Shown here in pieces: positions 17,593 through 26,740 of a stretch of DNA of 64,000 nt. The position numbers were made by a program, and so were the translations under genes. This DNA is from Pseudomonas sp. K2I15. GTDB taxonomy: Bacteria > Pseudomonadota > Gammaproteobacteria > Pseudomonadales > Pseudomonadaceae. The notes under the pieces are model-generated. The model was not told the DNA's origin, ran no database searches, and saw nothing but the letters and a program-made list of their open reading frames with translations. The stretch covers positions 62,001-126,000 of the forward strand of contig NZ_NIXO01000002.1 of assembly GCF_002204795.1 (NCBI RefSeq). Direction: 5' to 3'. Positions within the stretch are counted from its first letter, which is position 1; every line of letters starts with the position of its first letter.

Positions 17593-18834
17593 TCAGGCGC
17601 GATACGCCGGGTTCTCGATCAACAACGCCATGCCCTGCCCGCCGCCCACACACGCAGCGGCAATCCCGTAGCGCAGGTTGTTCTGGCGTAATTGTCGGGC
17701 CAGGGTCATGACCAGACGCAAGCCGGTGGCGGCCAGCGGATGCCCGAGCGCGAGGGAGCCTCCCTGGACGTTGAGCCGGGCGCTGTCCAGCTCCAGCTCC
17801 TGAGCCACCGCCAGCACCTGGGCCGCCTGGGCTTCATTGATCTCGAAACGGCCGATGTCGCCCAGGCTCAACCCGCTGCGTTGCAACAGCAGGCGGATCG
17901 CCGGCGCAGGGCCAATGCCCATGAACTCCGGGGCCACACCCACCACCGCGCTGGCCAGCAAGTGCGCCAGGGCCGGACGCGTGCAGGCCGAAGCCCGCCC
18001 CACCAGGGCTGCCGCTGCACCATCAACCACTGCGCAACTGTTGCCGGCGGTTTGCACGCCATCGGCGTGCACCGCGCGCAAGCGTGCCAGGGCCGCAAGG
18101 TCCGTGGGCCGTGGGTGGCTGTCCTCGCTGACGGCACCGGCCCGGCGGGCCAGGGTGATGCCCCTAGGCTGATAACCCTCAAGCTCAAACACCTGGTTAT
18201 CCACCGTCACGACCTCTTCAGCCCAGGCCCCTGCACACTGCGCCTGCAACGCTCGCTGATGGCTGTCACAGGCATAGCGGTCCACCGCCTCGCGACTCAG
18301 GCCATAACGCCGTGCAAGGTTGTCGGCGGTGGCAATCATGTCCAGGCCCGGGGCCGGGTCGTACAGCGCCTCCCAAAGAAAATCCTTGAACTGCACTTCG
18401 CCGCCGAGGCGAAACCCGTCCCTGTGGGTGTAAGCCGCAATGGGGTTGCGCGACATCGATTCACTCGCCACACACAGGGCCAGTTGCACGTTGTCACGCA
18501 GTTGTTCAGCGGCCTGGCGCAACAGCTCGAAACCGGTGGCGCAGATGCGCTGCACACCCAGTGCCGGGACCGATTGCGCCACACCGCTGTACAAGCCGAT
18601 ATGCCGTGGCAGCAAGTAGGCATCGAAGCTGGCCTGGGCCATGGAGCCCGCCAGCACGCTGTCCACCGCCACGGGATCGACGCCCGCCCGGGCCAGCACT
18701 TCGCGCCCGACCTTGATTCCCAGGTCGATGGGCGACACCTGGGACAGGGCGCCGCCGAGGTCGACCCAGGGCGTACGAACCGCCTCGAAAATCGCCACAT
18801 CGGCAAACGCCGAATACTGCCCCGTGCTGCTCAA
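17593..18834 (-). CDS. Thiolase (beta-ketothiolase of the ferulate operon)
   Basis: 413-residue acetyl-CoA acyltransferase. The nucleophilic Cys lies in QRICATGFELLRQ, the second half has GGSLALGHPLAATGLR with the catalytic His, and the C-terminal Cys is in AAACVGGGQGMA. The usual NEAFA motif reads NEAQA, a substitution seen in divergent thiolases. Translation starts with TTG at 18834, overlapping the fcs stop as TTGA, so it is coupled to fcs. In P. putida the homologue is linked to ferulate catabolism but is dispensable for the vanillin route. Confidence 0.87.
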   Translation of the reverse strand: MSSTGQYSAFADVAIFEAVRTPWVDLGGALSQVSPIDLGIKVGREVLARAGVDPVAVDSVLAGSMAQASFDAYLLPRHIGLYSGVAQSVPALGVQRICATGFELLRQAAEQLRDNVQLALCVASESMSRNPIAAYTHRDGFRLGGEVQFKDFLWEALYDPAPGLDMIATADNLARRYGLSREAVDRYACDSHQRALQAQCAGAWAEEVVTVDNQVFELEGYQPRGITLARRAGAVSEDSHPRPTDLAALARLRAVHADGVQTAGNSCAVVDGAAAALVGRASACTRPALAHLLASAVVGVAPEFMGIGPAPAIRLLLQRSGLSLGDIGRFEINEAQAAQVLAVAQELELDSARLNVQGGSLALGHPLAATGLRLVMTLARQLRQNNLRYGIAAACVGGGQGMALLIENPAYRA

Positions 18835-20705
18835 GGCTTGGGCCCGGCACGCAGGATCGTGGCGTCTTCACCGCGATACAGCGCCTCGACCTTGGCCGCA
18901 CGCCATTGCAATACGGCGCGCTGGTTGATCGAACCTTTGTCGGTAATTTCCCCACGGTCGATGGACGCCGGCTCATCGAGCAAGGCAATCCACTCCAGGC
19001 GACTGGCATTACCGGTGGCCTCGCGATTGAGTCGCTGCAACCAGTTGCCGAACCATTCACGCACCGGCGCGCTGGCCAACACGTCGGCGTCGCTGGCCTC
19101 GCTATTCAAGCCCGCCAGCCGGCGGCACTCGTAGAGCCTGGGGAACACGAGCGCGCCCAGGCACTCGCGGTCCGGCGCAGCAATCACCAGGTCCTGAACA
19201 TAGGGCGAGCCTTCAAGCACCGCGCGATTGCGCAACGGGCCGACGCTGACAAATACCCCGGAGGACAGCTTGAAGTCTTCGGCAATTCGCCCGTCGAACA
19301 TCAGCCCCAGTTGCGGCTGATGCAGGTCGGCGAGCTTGATCGCGTCCCCCGAACAGTAGAAGCCCTGTTCATCGAACACTTCGGCGGTTTGCTGCGGTGC
19401 CCGCCAGTAACCCGGCATGATGTGCGGGCCGCGAAAGCGCCCTTCGAACTTGCCGTCCACCGGCACCAGGCGCACCTCACAGCCTGGCGCCGGCAAACCG
19501 ATATAACCGGCCATGGACAACGGCCCGGTAGTGAAGGTGCAGGACGGTGCGGCTTCGGTCATGCCCAACCCGGCCATCATGCGGATGCGTTCTCCACAGT
19601 GCAGCTCGGCCACACGGTCGAGGCGGTCCCAGACACTTTGTGAAAGGCCCGCGGCGGCGAAGAAGAACAATGTCATTCGCGCAAAAAAGCGCTCGCGCAA
19701 CTCGGTGTCCTGTTCCAGCGCATTGACCAGCTCTTCCCAGCCCTTGGGCACCGTCAAGTAGGCCGTCGGCGAAACCTCCTTGAGGTTGCGCAGGGTCTGG
19801 GCAAAACCCTGGGCCGTGGGTTTGCCATCATCGAGATAAAAGGTGCCGCCGTTGTAGAGCACGATGCCAACGTTGTGGCTGCCACCGAAGGTGTGGTTCC
19901 ACGGCAGCCAGTCCACCAGCACCGGCGGCTCCTCACCAAACACCGGAAACGTCTGCAACAGCATTTGCTGGTTGGCGCAGAGCATGCGCTGGGTAGTAAT
20001 CACCGCCTTGGGCAATTTGGTCGAGCCGGAGGTAAAGAGAAACTTGGCGATGCTGTCAGGGCCGGTGGCGTTGAACGCCTGCTCGGCCTCAGCACCACCC
20101 GGCGTTTGCAGCAGGCTGGCAAAGCTCACTTGAGCGCGCCCCGGCACTTCACCGCGCACGGTAATCAGCGGGGTCTCAGCCGGCAATACGGCGTCGATCG
20201 CACGCTGGTAGGCCGCCGCATCGCTGACGAACACCAGCCCCGGTTGCAGCAGATCGCACACATGTCGCAGCTTGGCGAAATCCTGGGACAACAACGAATA
20301 CGCCGGCGACACCGGGCAATAAGGAATACCGGCGTACATGGCGCCGAGGGCTATCTGCAAGTGCTCGATGTCGTTGCCCGACAGCAGCGCCAATGGCTTG
20401 TGTGCAGAGAGCCCGTAACTCAGCAGACTCTGGGCAATCGCACGCACGCTTTCGAGCATCTGTGCATAGCTGACACGGCGCCAGTCACCGTCGGCCTGTC
20501 GCGCGGCGATAAACGTCTGGTCGGGCCGCACCTGGGCCCAATGCACCAGACGATCAAGCAAGCGCGCCGGCAACTCGGCCAGGGGCTCCAGGGAGCGCAT
20601 ATGCAGCACGCCGTGCTCTTCAGTGACCGCCACCGGTGCGTGGCCGATGGAGACCTCGCGGTATCGCGGTGCGGGCTGGGGTTGCGGTCTGAATTCGGAA
20701 CTCAC
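18831..20705 (-). CDS. fcs: Feruloyl-CoA synthase
   Basis: 624-residue adenylate-forming ligase that activates ferulate (also coumarate and caffeate) with ATP and CoA. GTG at 20705 is the best start: GGAGGA lies 7 nt upstream and gives MSSEFRPQPQP, like known Fcs; an upstream ATG would sit inside that ribosome-binding site. The A3 loop is FTSGSTKLPKAVI, lacking the usual TGLPKG glycines, which is typical of Fcs. MTEAAPSC, YCSGDAIKL and DFKLSSG (A8) follow. The gene is coupled to the thiolase downstream. The catalytic Lys is expected in GEITDKGSINQ. Confidence 0.95.
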   Translation of the reverse strand: MSSEFRPQPQPAPRYREVSIGHAPVAVTEEHGVLHMRSLEPLAELPARLLDRLVHWAQVRPDQTFIAARQADGDWRRVSYAQMLESVRAIAQSLLSYGLSAHKPLALLSGNDIEHLQIALGAMYAGIPYCPVSPAYSLLSQDFAKLRHVCDLLQPGLVFVSDAAAYQRAIDAVLPAETPLITVRGEVPGRAQVSFASLLQTPGGAEAEQAFNATGPDSIAKFLFTSGSTKLPKAVITTQRMLCANQQMLLQTFPVFGEEPPVLVDWLPWNHTFGGSHNVGIVLYNGGTFYLDDGKPTAQGFAQTLRNLKEVSPTAYLTVPKGWEELVNALEQDTELRERFFARMTLFFFAAAGLSQSVWDRLDRVAELHCGERIRMMAGLGMTEAAPSCTFTTGPLSMAGYIGLPAPGCEVRLVPVDGKFEGRFRGPHIMPGYWRAPQQTAEVFDEQGFYCSGDAIKLADLHQPQLGLMFDGRIAEDFKLSSGVFVSVGPLRNRAVLEGSPYVQDLVIAAPDRECLGALVFPRLYECRRLAGLNSEASDADVLASAPVREWFGNWLQRLNREATGNASRLEWIALLDEPASIDRGEITDKGSINQRAVLQWRAAKVEALYRGEDATILRAGPKP

Positions 20706-20741
20706 AAGGATGTCCTCCATCAAGGCGGATCACAGCCGCCT

Positions 20742-20757
20742 TGTTATTGTTATGTCG
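20742..20757 (-). promoter_or_regulatory. CA-motif upstream of fcs (possible Hfq/Crc site)
   Basis: Minus-strand AACAATAACAA lies in the gap between vdh and fcs, shortly before the fcs ribosome-binding site. It fits the AANAANAA pattern bound by Hfq/Crc. Similar tracts precede several transport genes in the window. Confidence 0.45.
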
Positions 20758-20767
20758 CAACGCCTGC

Positions 20768-22216
20768 TCAGATCGGGTAATGCCGTGGCCCGTTCTGCAA
20801 GGTCACCCAGCGCAATTGCGTAAAGTGTTCAATCGAGGCCTTGCCGCCAAAACTGCCGTAGCCACTGGACTTGACTCCGCCAAACGGCATCTGCGCCTCG
20901 TCATGCACGGTCGGGCCGTTGATATGGCAAATGCCCGATTCCACCTGCTGCGCCAGTGCCAATGCACGCCCGGTGTCGCGACTGAAGATCGCTGCCGACA
21001 GACCGAACTCGGAGTCGTTGGCCAGGCGCAGCAGTTCTTCATCACCGTCACCGCGCAGCAGCACCGCCACCGGCCCGAAGGACTCTTCGCGGTACAAGCG
21101 CATGCTCGAGTTGACGCCATCGATCAGGGTCGGCTGCAGGATGCTGCCGTCCAGTTGGCCGCCCACCACCAGCCGCGCGCCCTTGGCCAGGGCATCGTCG
21201 ATCAGGGCCTTGATGCGTGTGCCAGCGCTGGCGTCTACCAGTGAACCCAGTACCGAATCCGCCGCAACGGGATCGCCCGCGCGCAGGGTCGCGACCTTGG
21301 CCGCCAGCTTTGCGGTGAACGCATCGGCGACCTTGGCATCGACAATCAGGCGCTCGGTGGACATGCAAATCTGGCCCTGGTTGAAGTAAGCCCCAAAGGC
21401 TGCCGCCGCCACCGCAGCATCGAGGTCGGCGTCGTCGAGCACCAGCAACGGCGCCTTGCCGCCCAGCTCCAGCAACGCCGGTTTGAGGTGGCGCGCCGAG
21501 AGTTCGCCGACAATCCGCCCCACATGGGTCGAGCCGGTAAAGTTGACGCGACGCACGGCCGGGTTGGCGATCAACCGCTCGACAATCGCAGCAGCATCCG
21601 CCGGGGCGTTGCTAATGACGTTGACCACACCATCGCCAAGGCCGGCATCCTGCAGTACCTGGCCAATCAGGCGATGCACCGCCGGGCTTAATTCCGAGGC
21701 CTTGAGCACCACGGTATTACCGCAGGCCAACGGCATGGCGATGGCGCGAGTGGCGAGGATCACCGGGGCATTCCACGGCGCAATACCCAGCACCACACCG
21801 CAGGGCTGACGCAGGGCCATGGCGAAACTGCCGGGGACGTCTGAGGGAATGACCTCGCCCGTGATCTGGGTGGTCATCGACGCCGCTTCACGCAGGATGT
21901 TGGCCGCCAGGCGCACGTTGAAGCCATACCAGTTGGCCATGGCGCCGGTCTCGCCGGCTGCGTCTATGAACTCGGCGCTGCGCGCCTGCAATTGCTCGGC
22001 AGCGTTGAGCAAGCGGGTGCGGCGTTCGTTGGGCGCCAGCGCCGCCCACATTGGGAACGCGGCTTGGGCGGCGGCGACGGCAGCGTCGGCATCTTCCAGG
22101 GTGGCGGCGGCAACCCGCGAGACCACTTCACCGGTCACCGGGTTGCGGCGCTCAAAGGTTCGACCGTCGCGGGCGGCGCACGACTGGCCGCCGATCAACA
22201 GGGGCACGTCCAGCAT
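20768..22216 (-). CDS. vdh: Vanillin dehydrogenase
   Basis: 482-residue NAD-dependent aldehyde dehydrogenase oxidising vanillin to vanillate. Catalytic Cys is in NQGQICMSTERLIV, the general base Glu in PALLELGGKAPLLV, and the cofactor loop is FTGSTHVGRIV. Length and the C-terminal motif MPFGGVKSSGYGSFGG match Vdh. AGAGG precedes the start. It stands between ech and fcs as in P. fluorescens and P. putida ferulate operons. A second aldehyde dehydrogenase at 28591-30066 probably handles coniferaldehyde. Confidence 0.94.
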   Translation of the reverse strand: MLDVPLLIGGQSCAARDGRTFERRNPVTGEVVSRVAAATLEDADAAVAAAQAAFPMWAALAPNERRTRLLNAAEQLQARSAEFIDAAGETGAMANWYGFNVRLAANILREAASMTTQITGEVIPSDVPGSFAMALRQPCGVVLGIAPWNAPVILATRAIAMPLACGNTVVLKASELSPAVHRLIGQVLQDAGLGDGVVNVISNAPADAAAIVERLIANPAVRRVNFTGSTHVGRIVGELSARHLKPALLELGGKAPLLVLDDADLDAAVAAAAFGAYFNQGQICMSTERLIVDAKVADAFTAKLAAKVATLRAGDPVAADSVLGSLVDASAGTRIKALIDDALAKGARLVVGGQLDGSILQPTLIDGVNSSMRLYREESFGPVAVLLRGDGDEELLRLANDSEFGLSAAIFSRDTGRALALAQQVESGICHINGPTVHDEAQMPFGGVKSSGYGSFGGKASIEHFTQLRWVTLQNGPRHYPI

Positions 22217-22324
22217 GGTGATTCCTCTTTATTGTCTTTATCGGGAATGCAGTGCAGCGGTGTAACAGTAGCGCCCGCAGGCGGCAGCGAACAGCGGGAT
22301 GCGCCCGCTACTCACCTGCGTGCT

Positions 22325-23155
22325 TCAGCGTTTGTAAGCCTGAAGGCCGGGCTTGATGCTCTTGTCGTCAAGGAACTGCTTCATGCCTTGCTCGCGACCG
22401 CCTTCGGTGTCGAGCAGGCGCGACTGATCGAGCTTGGCGTAGAGGTAATCTTCGTTCTGCTCCCAGGTCAGCTCACGGCAACGCTTGAAGCCATGCTTGG
22501 CCGCACGCAGCACCACCGGGTTTTTCTCCAACAGGTTGCGCGCCAGTTCGATGGTGACTTCCCGCAGCTGGGCCAGGGGCACGCTCTCGTTGACCAGGCC
22601 CATTTCGGCGGCTTTTTGCCCGCCAAAGGTCTTGCCGGTCATGATGTAGTACAGCGACTGGCGATGGCCCACGGTGTCGGCCATGGCCTTGCTCACCAGG
22701 TTGCCCGGCGGGATGCCCCAGTTGATTTCCGAGAGGCCGAAGGTGGCTTCGTCGGCGCAGATCGCCAGGTCGCACGCTACCAGCGGGCTGAAGCCACCGC
22801 CGAAGCACCAGCCATTAACCATTGCGATAGTGGGCTTGGCGTACATGCGCAACAGTTTCCATTGCCATTGCGAGGCTTCACGACGGATTTTTTCCTGAAG
22901 GATTTCCGGGCCGGCATCCACTTCGCGAAAGTATTCCTTGAGGTCCATGCCGGCGGTCCATGCCTCACCCGCACCCGTCAGTACCAGCACGCCAGCCGCC
23001 GGATCCTGCTCGAGGGTTTCCAGTACGTCGATCATTTCCCGGTTCAGGGTCGGGCTCATGGCGTTGCGTTTTTCCGGGCGATTGAGAATGACCCAGGCAA
23101 TGCCTTCCTCGATCTCTACCTTGACGGTGGTCCAGCGGCCTTCGTAATTGCTCAT
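22325..23155 (-). CDS. ech: Feruloyl-CoA hydratase/lyase
   Basis: 276-residue crotonase-fold enzyme that hydrates feruloyl-CoA and cleaves it to vanillin and acetyl-CoA. Length equals the structurally known P. fluorescens AN103 enzyme, and its key residues are conserved at the same numbers: Y75, S123, E143 and Y239. The oxyanion-hole segments are AWTAGMDL and GWCFGGGFSPL. It is the first gene of the operon and divergent from ferR across a region with an inverted repeat. Confidence 0.97.
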   Translation of the reverse strand: MSNYEGRWTTVKVEIEEGIAWVILNRPEKRNAMSPTLNREMIDVLETLEQDPAAGVLVLTGAGEAWTAGMDLKEYFREVDAGPEILQEKIRREASQWQWKLLRMYAKPTIAMVNGWCFGGGFSPLVACDLAICADEATFGLSEINWGIPPGNLVSKAMADTVGHRQSLYYIMTGKTFGGQKAAEMGLVNESVPLAQLREVTIELARNLLEKNPVVLRAAKHGFKRCRELTWEQNEDYLYAKLDQSRLLDTEGGREQGMKQFLDDKSIKPGLQAYKR

Positions 23156-23209
23156 GGTGGTTGCTCTCTTGTTCTTGACGTGAAGATGATTCGAAATTAA
23201 ACCGCAAAT

Positions 23210-23230
23210 ATAGTTATGTCAATTAACTAT
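23210..23230. promoter_or_regulatory. FerR operator candidate with embedded -35 box
   Basis: A perfect inverted repeat ATAGTTA-N7-TAACTAT lies between ech and ferR. The spacer contains, on the minus strand, TTGACA (23217-23222), a consensus -35 box for ech, with TTTAAT/TAATTT 15-17 nt further on. A MarR-type dimer bound here would mask the -35 element. Confidence 0.7.
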
Positions 23231-23369
23231 TAATTCGCATAACCAATATTTTCGTAACGTAAAACCTGCGCTGTCCCGGCGTTGCGAAAAACCGGCATAG
23301 CCATGGCTCGCCAACCCCGGCAAACTAGATAGCCTTCTTAACCTCCACCTTTTGAGGATTGCACTGTTA

Positions 23370-23858
23370 ATGGCCAAGCCTTCCAACATCGCCGACGCCA
23401 GCCAGGCCCTGCCCGACAACGCCCAGGCACGGGCGCCGCTGGATTCAGCCCTGGACGAATTGATCGGCTACGCCATGCGTCGCGCCCAGCTCAAGCTGTT
23501 CCAGAATCTGATCGGCCGGCTGTCGGACCACGACCTGCGCCCCGCTCAGTTCTCGGCCCTGGCGATCATCGACCAGAATCCCGGCCTGATGCAGGCCGAC
23601 CTGGCACGCGCCCTGGCCATTGAGCCGCCTCAAGTGGTGCCCTTGCTGAACAAGCTGGAAAGCCGCGCCCTCGCGGTGCGGGTACGCTGCAAGCCAGACA
23701 AACGCTCCTATGGGATCTTCCTCAGCAAGACCGGCGAAACCCTGCTCAAGACGCTCAAGGAGATCGCCGCCCAGAGCGACCTGGATGCCACCGCAGCCCT
23801 GGACCTTCAGGAGCGTGAAGAGCTGCTGCGCTTGCTGAAGAAGGTGTATCAAGACTGA
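23370..23858 (+). CDS. ferR: MarR-family regulator of ferulate catabolism
   Basis: 162-residue winged-helix regulator. The HTH is LMQADLARALAIEPPQVVPL and the wing RVRCKPDKRSYGIFLSKTG. ATG at 23370 is the likely start; GAGG is 12 nt upstream, rather far, so initiation may be weak. Its position opposite ech matches FerR of P. fluorescens BF13, whose effector is feruloyl-CoA. It probably controls the ech promoter through the ATAGTTA inverted repeat and may also regulate itself. Confidence 0.88.
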   Translation: MAKPSNIADASQALPDNAQARAPLDSALDELIGYAMRRAQLKLFQNLIGRLSDHDLRPAQFSALAIIDQNPGLMQADLARALAIEPPQVVPLLNKLESRALAVRVRCKPDKRSYGIFLSKTGETLLKTLKEIAAQSDLDATAALDLQEREELLRLLKKVYQD

Positions 23859-23879
23859 TCCGCGCCCATCGCGTGGCGC

Positions 23880-25202
23880 CTACCAGAGCGCCACGGTGTA
23901 GAGCACCAGGAAGCGGGTCTGGTTTTCATCGCGAAACGCCGCACCGCCAGGGAAGTCATTGCGGTAGATCGATTTGCGCGCCATCAGCCCGACGTTCTTC
24001 AAGGGGCCGCTCTGGATCACGTAACCCAGTTCCATCTGGAACTCGCGCTCCTTGCGGTCCTCGGCATTGAAAGCCGCCAACTCGATATTGTCGCCGCGCA
24101 CGTACCGCAACCGGCCCTTCAGGCCCGGTAAACCCGATGCCGCAAAGTCATAGTCGTAGATGGCTTGCCAGGTGCGCTCTTTGGCGTTGAGAAAGTCCGA
24201 ACTCATGGTCAGTTCGCTCATGCCCATCAGCTCGGTTCCCGAGATATAGGGCGTCGCCGTGTCCCCGCTGGAATGCATGTATCCCAAGCTGAACCGGTGC
24301 TCGCCAAGGCGGTAGCCAAACAGTGCCGAGAGGTTGCGGTTATCCACTTTCCCGGCCTTGGCGCTGCCGTCCTCGCGACTGAAGAAACTGCGCAGATCGC
24401 TGGTCAACACACCGTCGCCCACTGGCAAGTTATGCAGCAGCGCGAAGGTGTCCTGCTGGTAGAGGTCCGCCACTTCGGCGTGATAGGCGCGCAGGCTGAG
24501 GTCCTTGTTGACCTGATAATCGCCCCCGACGTACGCCAAGTGCGAGGTGGTTGCCGTGGCGTTGAAACGCCGGTTGGGCGAGGCAATGGTCATCGCCTGA
24601 TAGTCAGTGGAATCACGCTTGTTGATACGGTCGATATAGCCGGTATTGAGGGTCAGGCCATCGATGTCCTTGGAACTTAAGGTGGTGCCGCGAAAAGTTT
24701 GCGGCAGCAGGCGTGAGGGGCTGGCAAAGGCGAACGGCAGGAAGATCGACACGTCGCCGGTCTTTACCGTGGTTTGTGCAAACCGCAGCTTGGCGGTGGG
24801 CGCCAGGCGTGAGTACTCATTGGCGGCGCGCTTGTCGCTGGCCGACACCGGCAATAGCTCGGTGCCGCTGCGGTCCGGCGAAGAGTCGAGTTTGACCCCC
24901 ATCAGCCCGCGCACATCCAGGCCAAACCCCAGGGGGCCAGGGGTGTATCCCGACTCCATGTTGACGATAAACGCCTGGGCCCATTCCCGCGCAGCGGTCT
25001 TCGCACCGTCGTCCTTGTAGTCGCGGTCCAGATAGTAATTGCGCAGGGTCAAGGTGCCGTGGCTATCGTCGATAAAGCCCTCTGCCCATAACTGGGTAGG
25101 CAAAGCGCTCAAGGCCAGCAACGCCAGGGCCCAGCCTGGATTGCTGTTCGACACACAGGAAACTGACGCAGCCGCAGCGGCGTCCGCAGGGTGTTTTCGC
25201 AT
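23880..25202 (-). CDS. OprD-family outer-membrane porin
   Basis: 440-residue substrate-specific porin. The start at 25202 (MRKHPADAAAA) gives a signal peptide ending near LWA-EGFIDDS; an upstream open stretch is AT-rich leader DNA. Features are the OprD N-terminal pattern GTLTLRNYYLDRDYKD, repeated beta strands, and a C-terminal aromatic end (LVLYTVALW). It is divergent from the aromatic-acid MFS carrier and lies next to ferR, so it probably imports ferulate or related acids, like the VanP/OpdK branch. Its 5' leader contains a CA-rich tract, suggesting catabolite repression. Confidence 0.88.
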   Translation of the reverse strand: MRKHPADAAAAASVSCVSNSNPGWALALLALSALPTQLWAEGFIDDSHGTLTLRNYYLDRDYKDDGAKTAAREWAQAFIVNMESGYTPGPLGFGLDVRGLMGVKLDSSPDRSGTELLPVSASDKRAANEYSRLAPTAKLRFAQTTVKTGDVSIFLPFAFASPSRLLPQTFRGTTLSSKDIDGLTLNTGYIDRINKRDSTDYQAMTIASPNRRFNATATTSHLAYVGGDYQVNKDLSLRAYHAEVADLYQQDTFALLHNLPVGDGVLTSDLRSFFSREDGSAKAGKVDNRNLSALFGYRLGEHRFSLGYMHSSGDTATPYISGTELMGMSELTMSSDFLNAKERTWQAIYDYDFAASGLPGLKGRLRYVRGDNIELAAFNAEDRKEREFQMELGYVIQSGPLKNVGLMARKSIYRNDFPGGAAFRDENQTRFLVLYTVALW

Positions 25203-25510
25203 GTTCGATGTCCATTTTTTGTTGTTGTTTTTGGGGTGACACACGCTCGGCGCAATCGGCCTGGCGAACAAAGAATGGAAACAGCCGACGGCTCTCGTCA
25301 ACTGCCAATGACCGATAATCGAACATTAATAAAGCTATCTATTTTTTTATTGCACATTGATCTACATATCAACCAATTGTTTTTATTGATTTTATTCGTA
25401 TTTTTTTGCCATTCTTATACACCATTCATTTTTTAGTTATCTTTGTTATCTTAATCGCCAGCAGCCGATCAGGCGTGCCACCACAACAAAAACAACAATG
25501 AGGTTTGCCC
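25203..25510. promoter_or_regulatory. AT-rich divergent control region between porin and MFS genes
   Basis: 308 bp without a gene. The stretch 25320-25450 is strongly AT-rich compared with the GC-rich genes around it. It contains an inverted repeat TTGAT-N6-ATCAA (25357-25372). CA-rich tracts lie just before each start: AAAAACAACAACAAAAAA on the minus strand (25215-25232) and ACAACAAAAACAACAA on the plus strand (25483-25498). Both fit Hfq/Crc target motifs. Confidence 0.65.
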
Positions 25511-26740
25511 ATGAACAGTCCATCGCGTCGTTCGACGCTGACTATCGCGTTGTGCTTTATCGTTGCGCTGATCGAAGGGTTCGATCTGCAGGCCGCCGGA
25601 ACCGCCGCCGCGGGGTTGCGCCAGAGCTTTGCCCTGGACCCGAAGATGCTCGGCTGGGTATTTAGTGTCGGGATCATCGGCCTGCTGCCCGGCGCGTTCT
25701 TCGGCGGCTGGGTTGCCGACCGAATCGGGCGCAAGAAAATCCTGGTCAGCGCCGTGCTGCTGTTCGGGCTGTTCTCCCTGAGCACCGCGTTTGTCGAAAG
25801 CTACTCGAGCTTGCTGTTGGTGCGTTTTCTGACCGGCCTGGGCTTGGGTGCGGCGCTGCCCAACCTGATCGCCCTGTGCGCCGAAGCGGTGAGCGAACGC
25901 AACCGAGGCACCGCCATCAGCGTCATGTACTGCGGCGTACCGCTGGGTGGCGCATTGGCCGCCGTCGTGGCGATGTTTTCCAGTGAGCACTGGCAGACTA
26001 CTTTTATTATCGGTGGCCTGGCGCCCTTGCTGGCCGTGCCGCTGATGATCCTGCTGCTGCCTGAATCCAACGCCTTTCGCCAACAACTCGAAAAACCCCT
26101 GAGCCTGCGCCCCTCCACCCGCCAAGCATTGTTCGGCGAAGGTCGCGCACGCACCACGCTGGCCTTGTGGCTCAGCTACTTCTTCACCCTGACGGTGATG
26201 TACATGCTGCTCAACTGGTTGCCTTCGTTATTGCTGGCACAAGGCTTCAGCAAACCCCAGGCAGGCATTGTGCAGATGCTGTTCAACATCGGCGGCGCGC
26301 TGGGTTCGCTGCTCGGCGGCGTGCTGCTGGACCGTTGCAATGCGCTCAAGGTGGTGCTGTTCGTGTATGCCGGGTTGTTGGCGGCGCTGGCCGGCGTCGG
26401 CCTGTCGGCCGGCATCGTGCCGATGGCTATTGCCGGCTTCGCCGCCGGGTTGTTTGTCATGGCCGCGCAACTGGTGCTCTATGCTTCGGCGCCGCCCTCC
26501 TACCCCACCGCCGTGCGCGCCACCGGCGTCGGTGCAGCCGTGGCCATCGGCCGCTTGGGCTCGGTGGCCGGGCCGTTGGCCGCCGGGCAACTGCTCGCCG
26601 CAGGCGCCGGCACCACGGGGGTACTGCTGGCCACTTCCCCCGGGGTGGTGATCGCCGCACTGACCATCATCAGCGTCATGGTGCGTACAGCGCCGCTGAA
26701 CCTGCCCGGCCTTGGGGCTGCCCGGCACACGAAAGCCTAG
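25511..26740 (+). CDS. Aromatic acid MFS transporter (AAHS family)
   Basis: 409-residue inner-membrane symporter with 12 predicted helices. The EGFDLQAAG segment in helix 1 corresponds to the DGFD motif of PcaK/4-hydroxybenzoate transporters, and the MFS signature is GGWVADRIGRKKILV. GAGG lies 7 nt before ATG 25511. It is divergent from the OprD porin; the two likely form an outer/inner membrane uptake pair for ferulate, coumarate or vanillate. Its stop overlaps the stop of the convergent channel gene within CTAG. An Hfq/Crc-like tract precedes the start. Confidence 0.9.
   Translation: MNSPSRRSTLTIALCFIVALIEGFDLQAAGTAAAGLRQSFALDPKMLGWVFSVGIIGLLPGAFFGGWVADRIGRKKILVSAVLLFGLFSLSTAFVESYSSLLLVRFLTGLGLGAALPNLIALCAEAVSERNRGTAISVMYCGVPLGGALAAVVAMFSSEHWQTTFIIGGLAPLLAVPLMILLLPESNAFRQQLEKPLSLRPSTRQALFGEGRARTTLALWLSYFFTLTVMYMLLNWLPSLLLAQGFSKPQAGIVQMLFNIGGALGSLLGGVLLDRCNALKVVLFVYAGLLAALAGVGLSAGIVPMAIAGFAAGLFVMAAQLVLYASAPPSYPTAVRATGVGAAVAIGRLGSVAGPLAAGQLLAAGAGTTGVLLATSPGVVIAALTIISVMVRTAPLNLPGLGAARHTKA

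Noticed and set aside
16534..17691. Long plus-strand frame opposite the acyl-CoA dehydrogenase
   Set aside because: The minus-strand gene has all family motifs; the antisense product has none.
18831..20723. Upstream TTG/ATG starts for fcs at 20723 and 20720
   Set aside because: They precede or overlap the GGAGGA ribosome-binding site; GTG at 20705 is correctly spaced and matches known Fcs N-termini.
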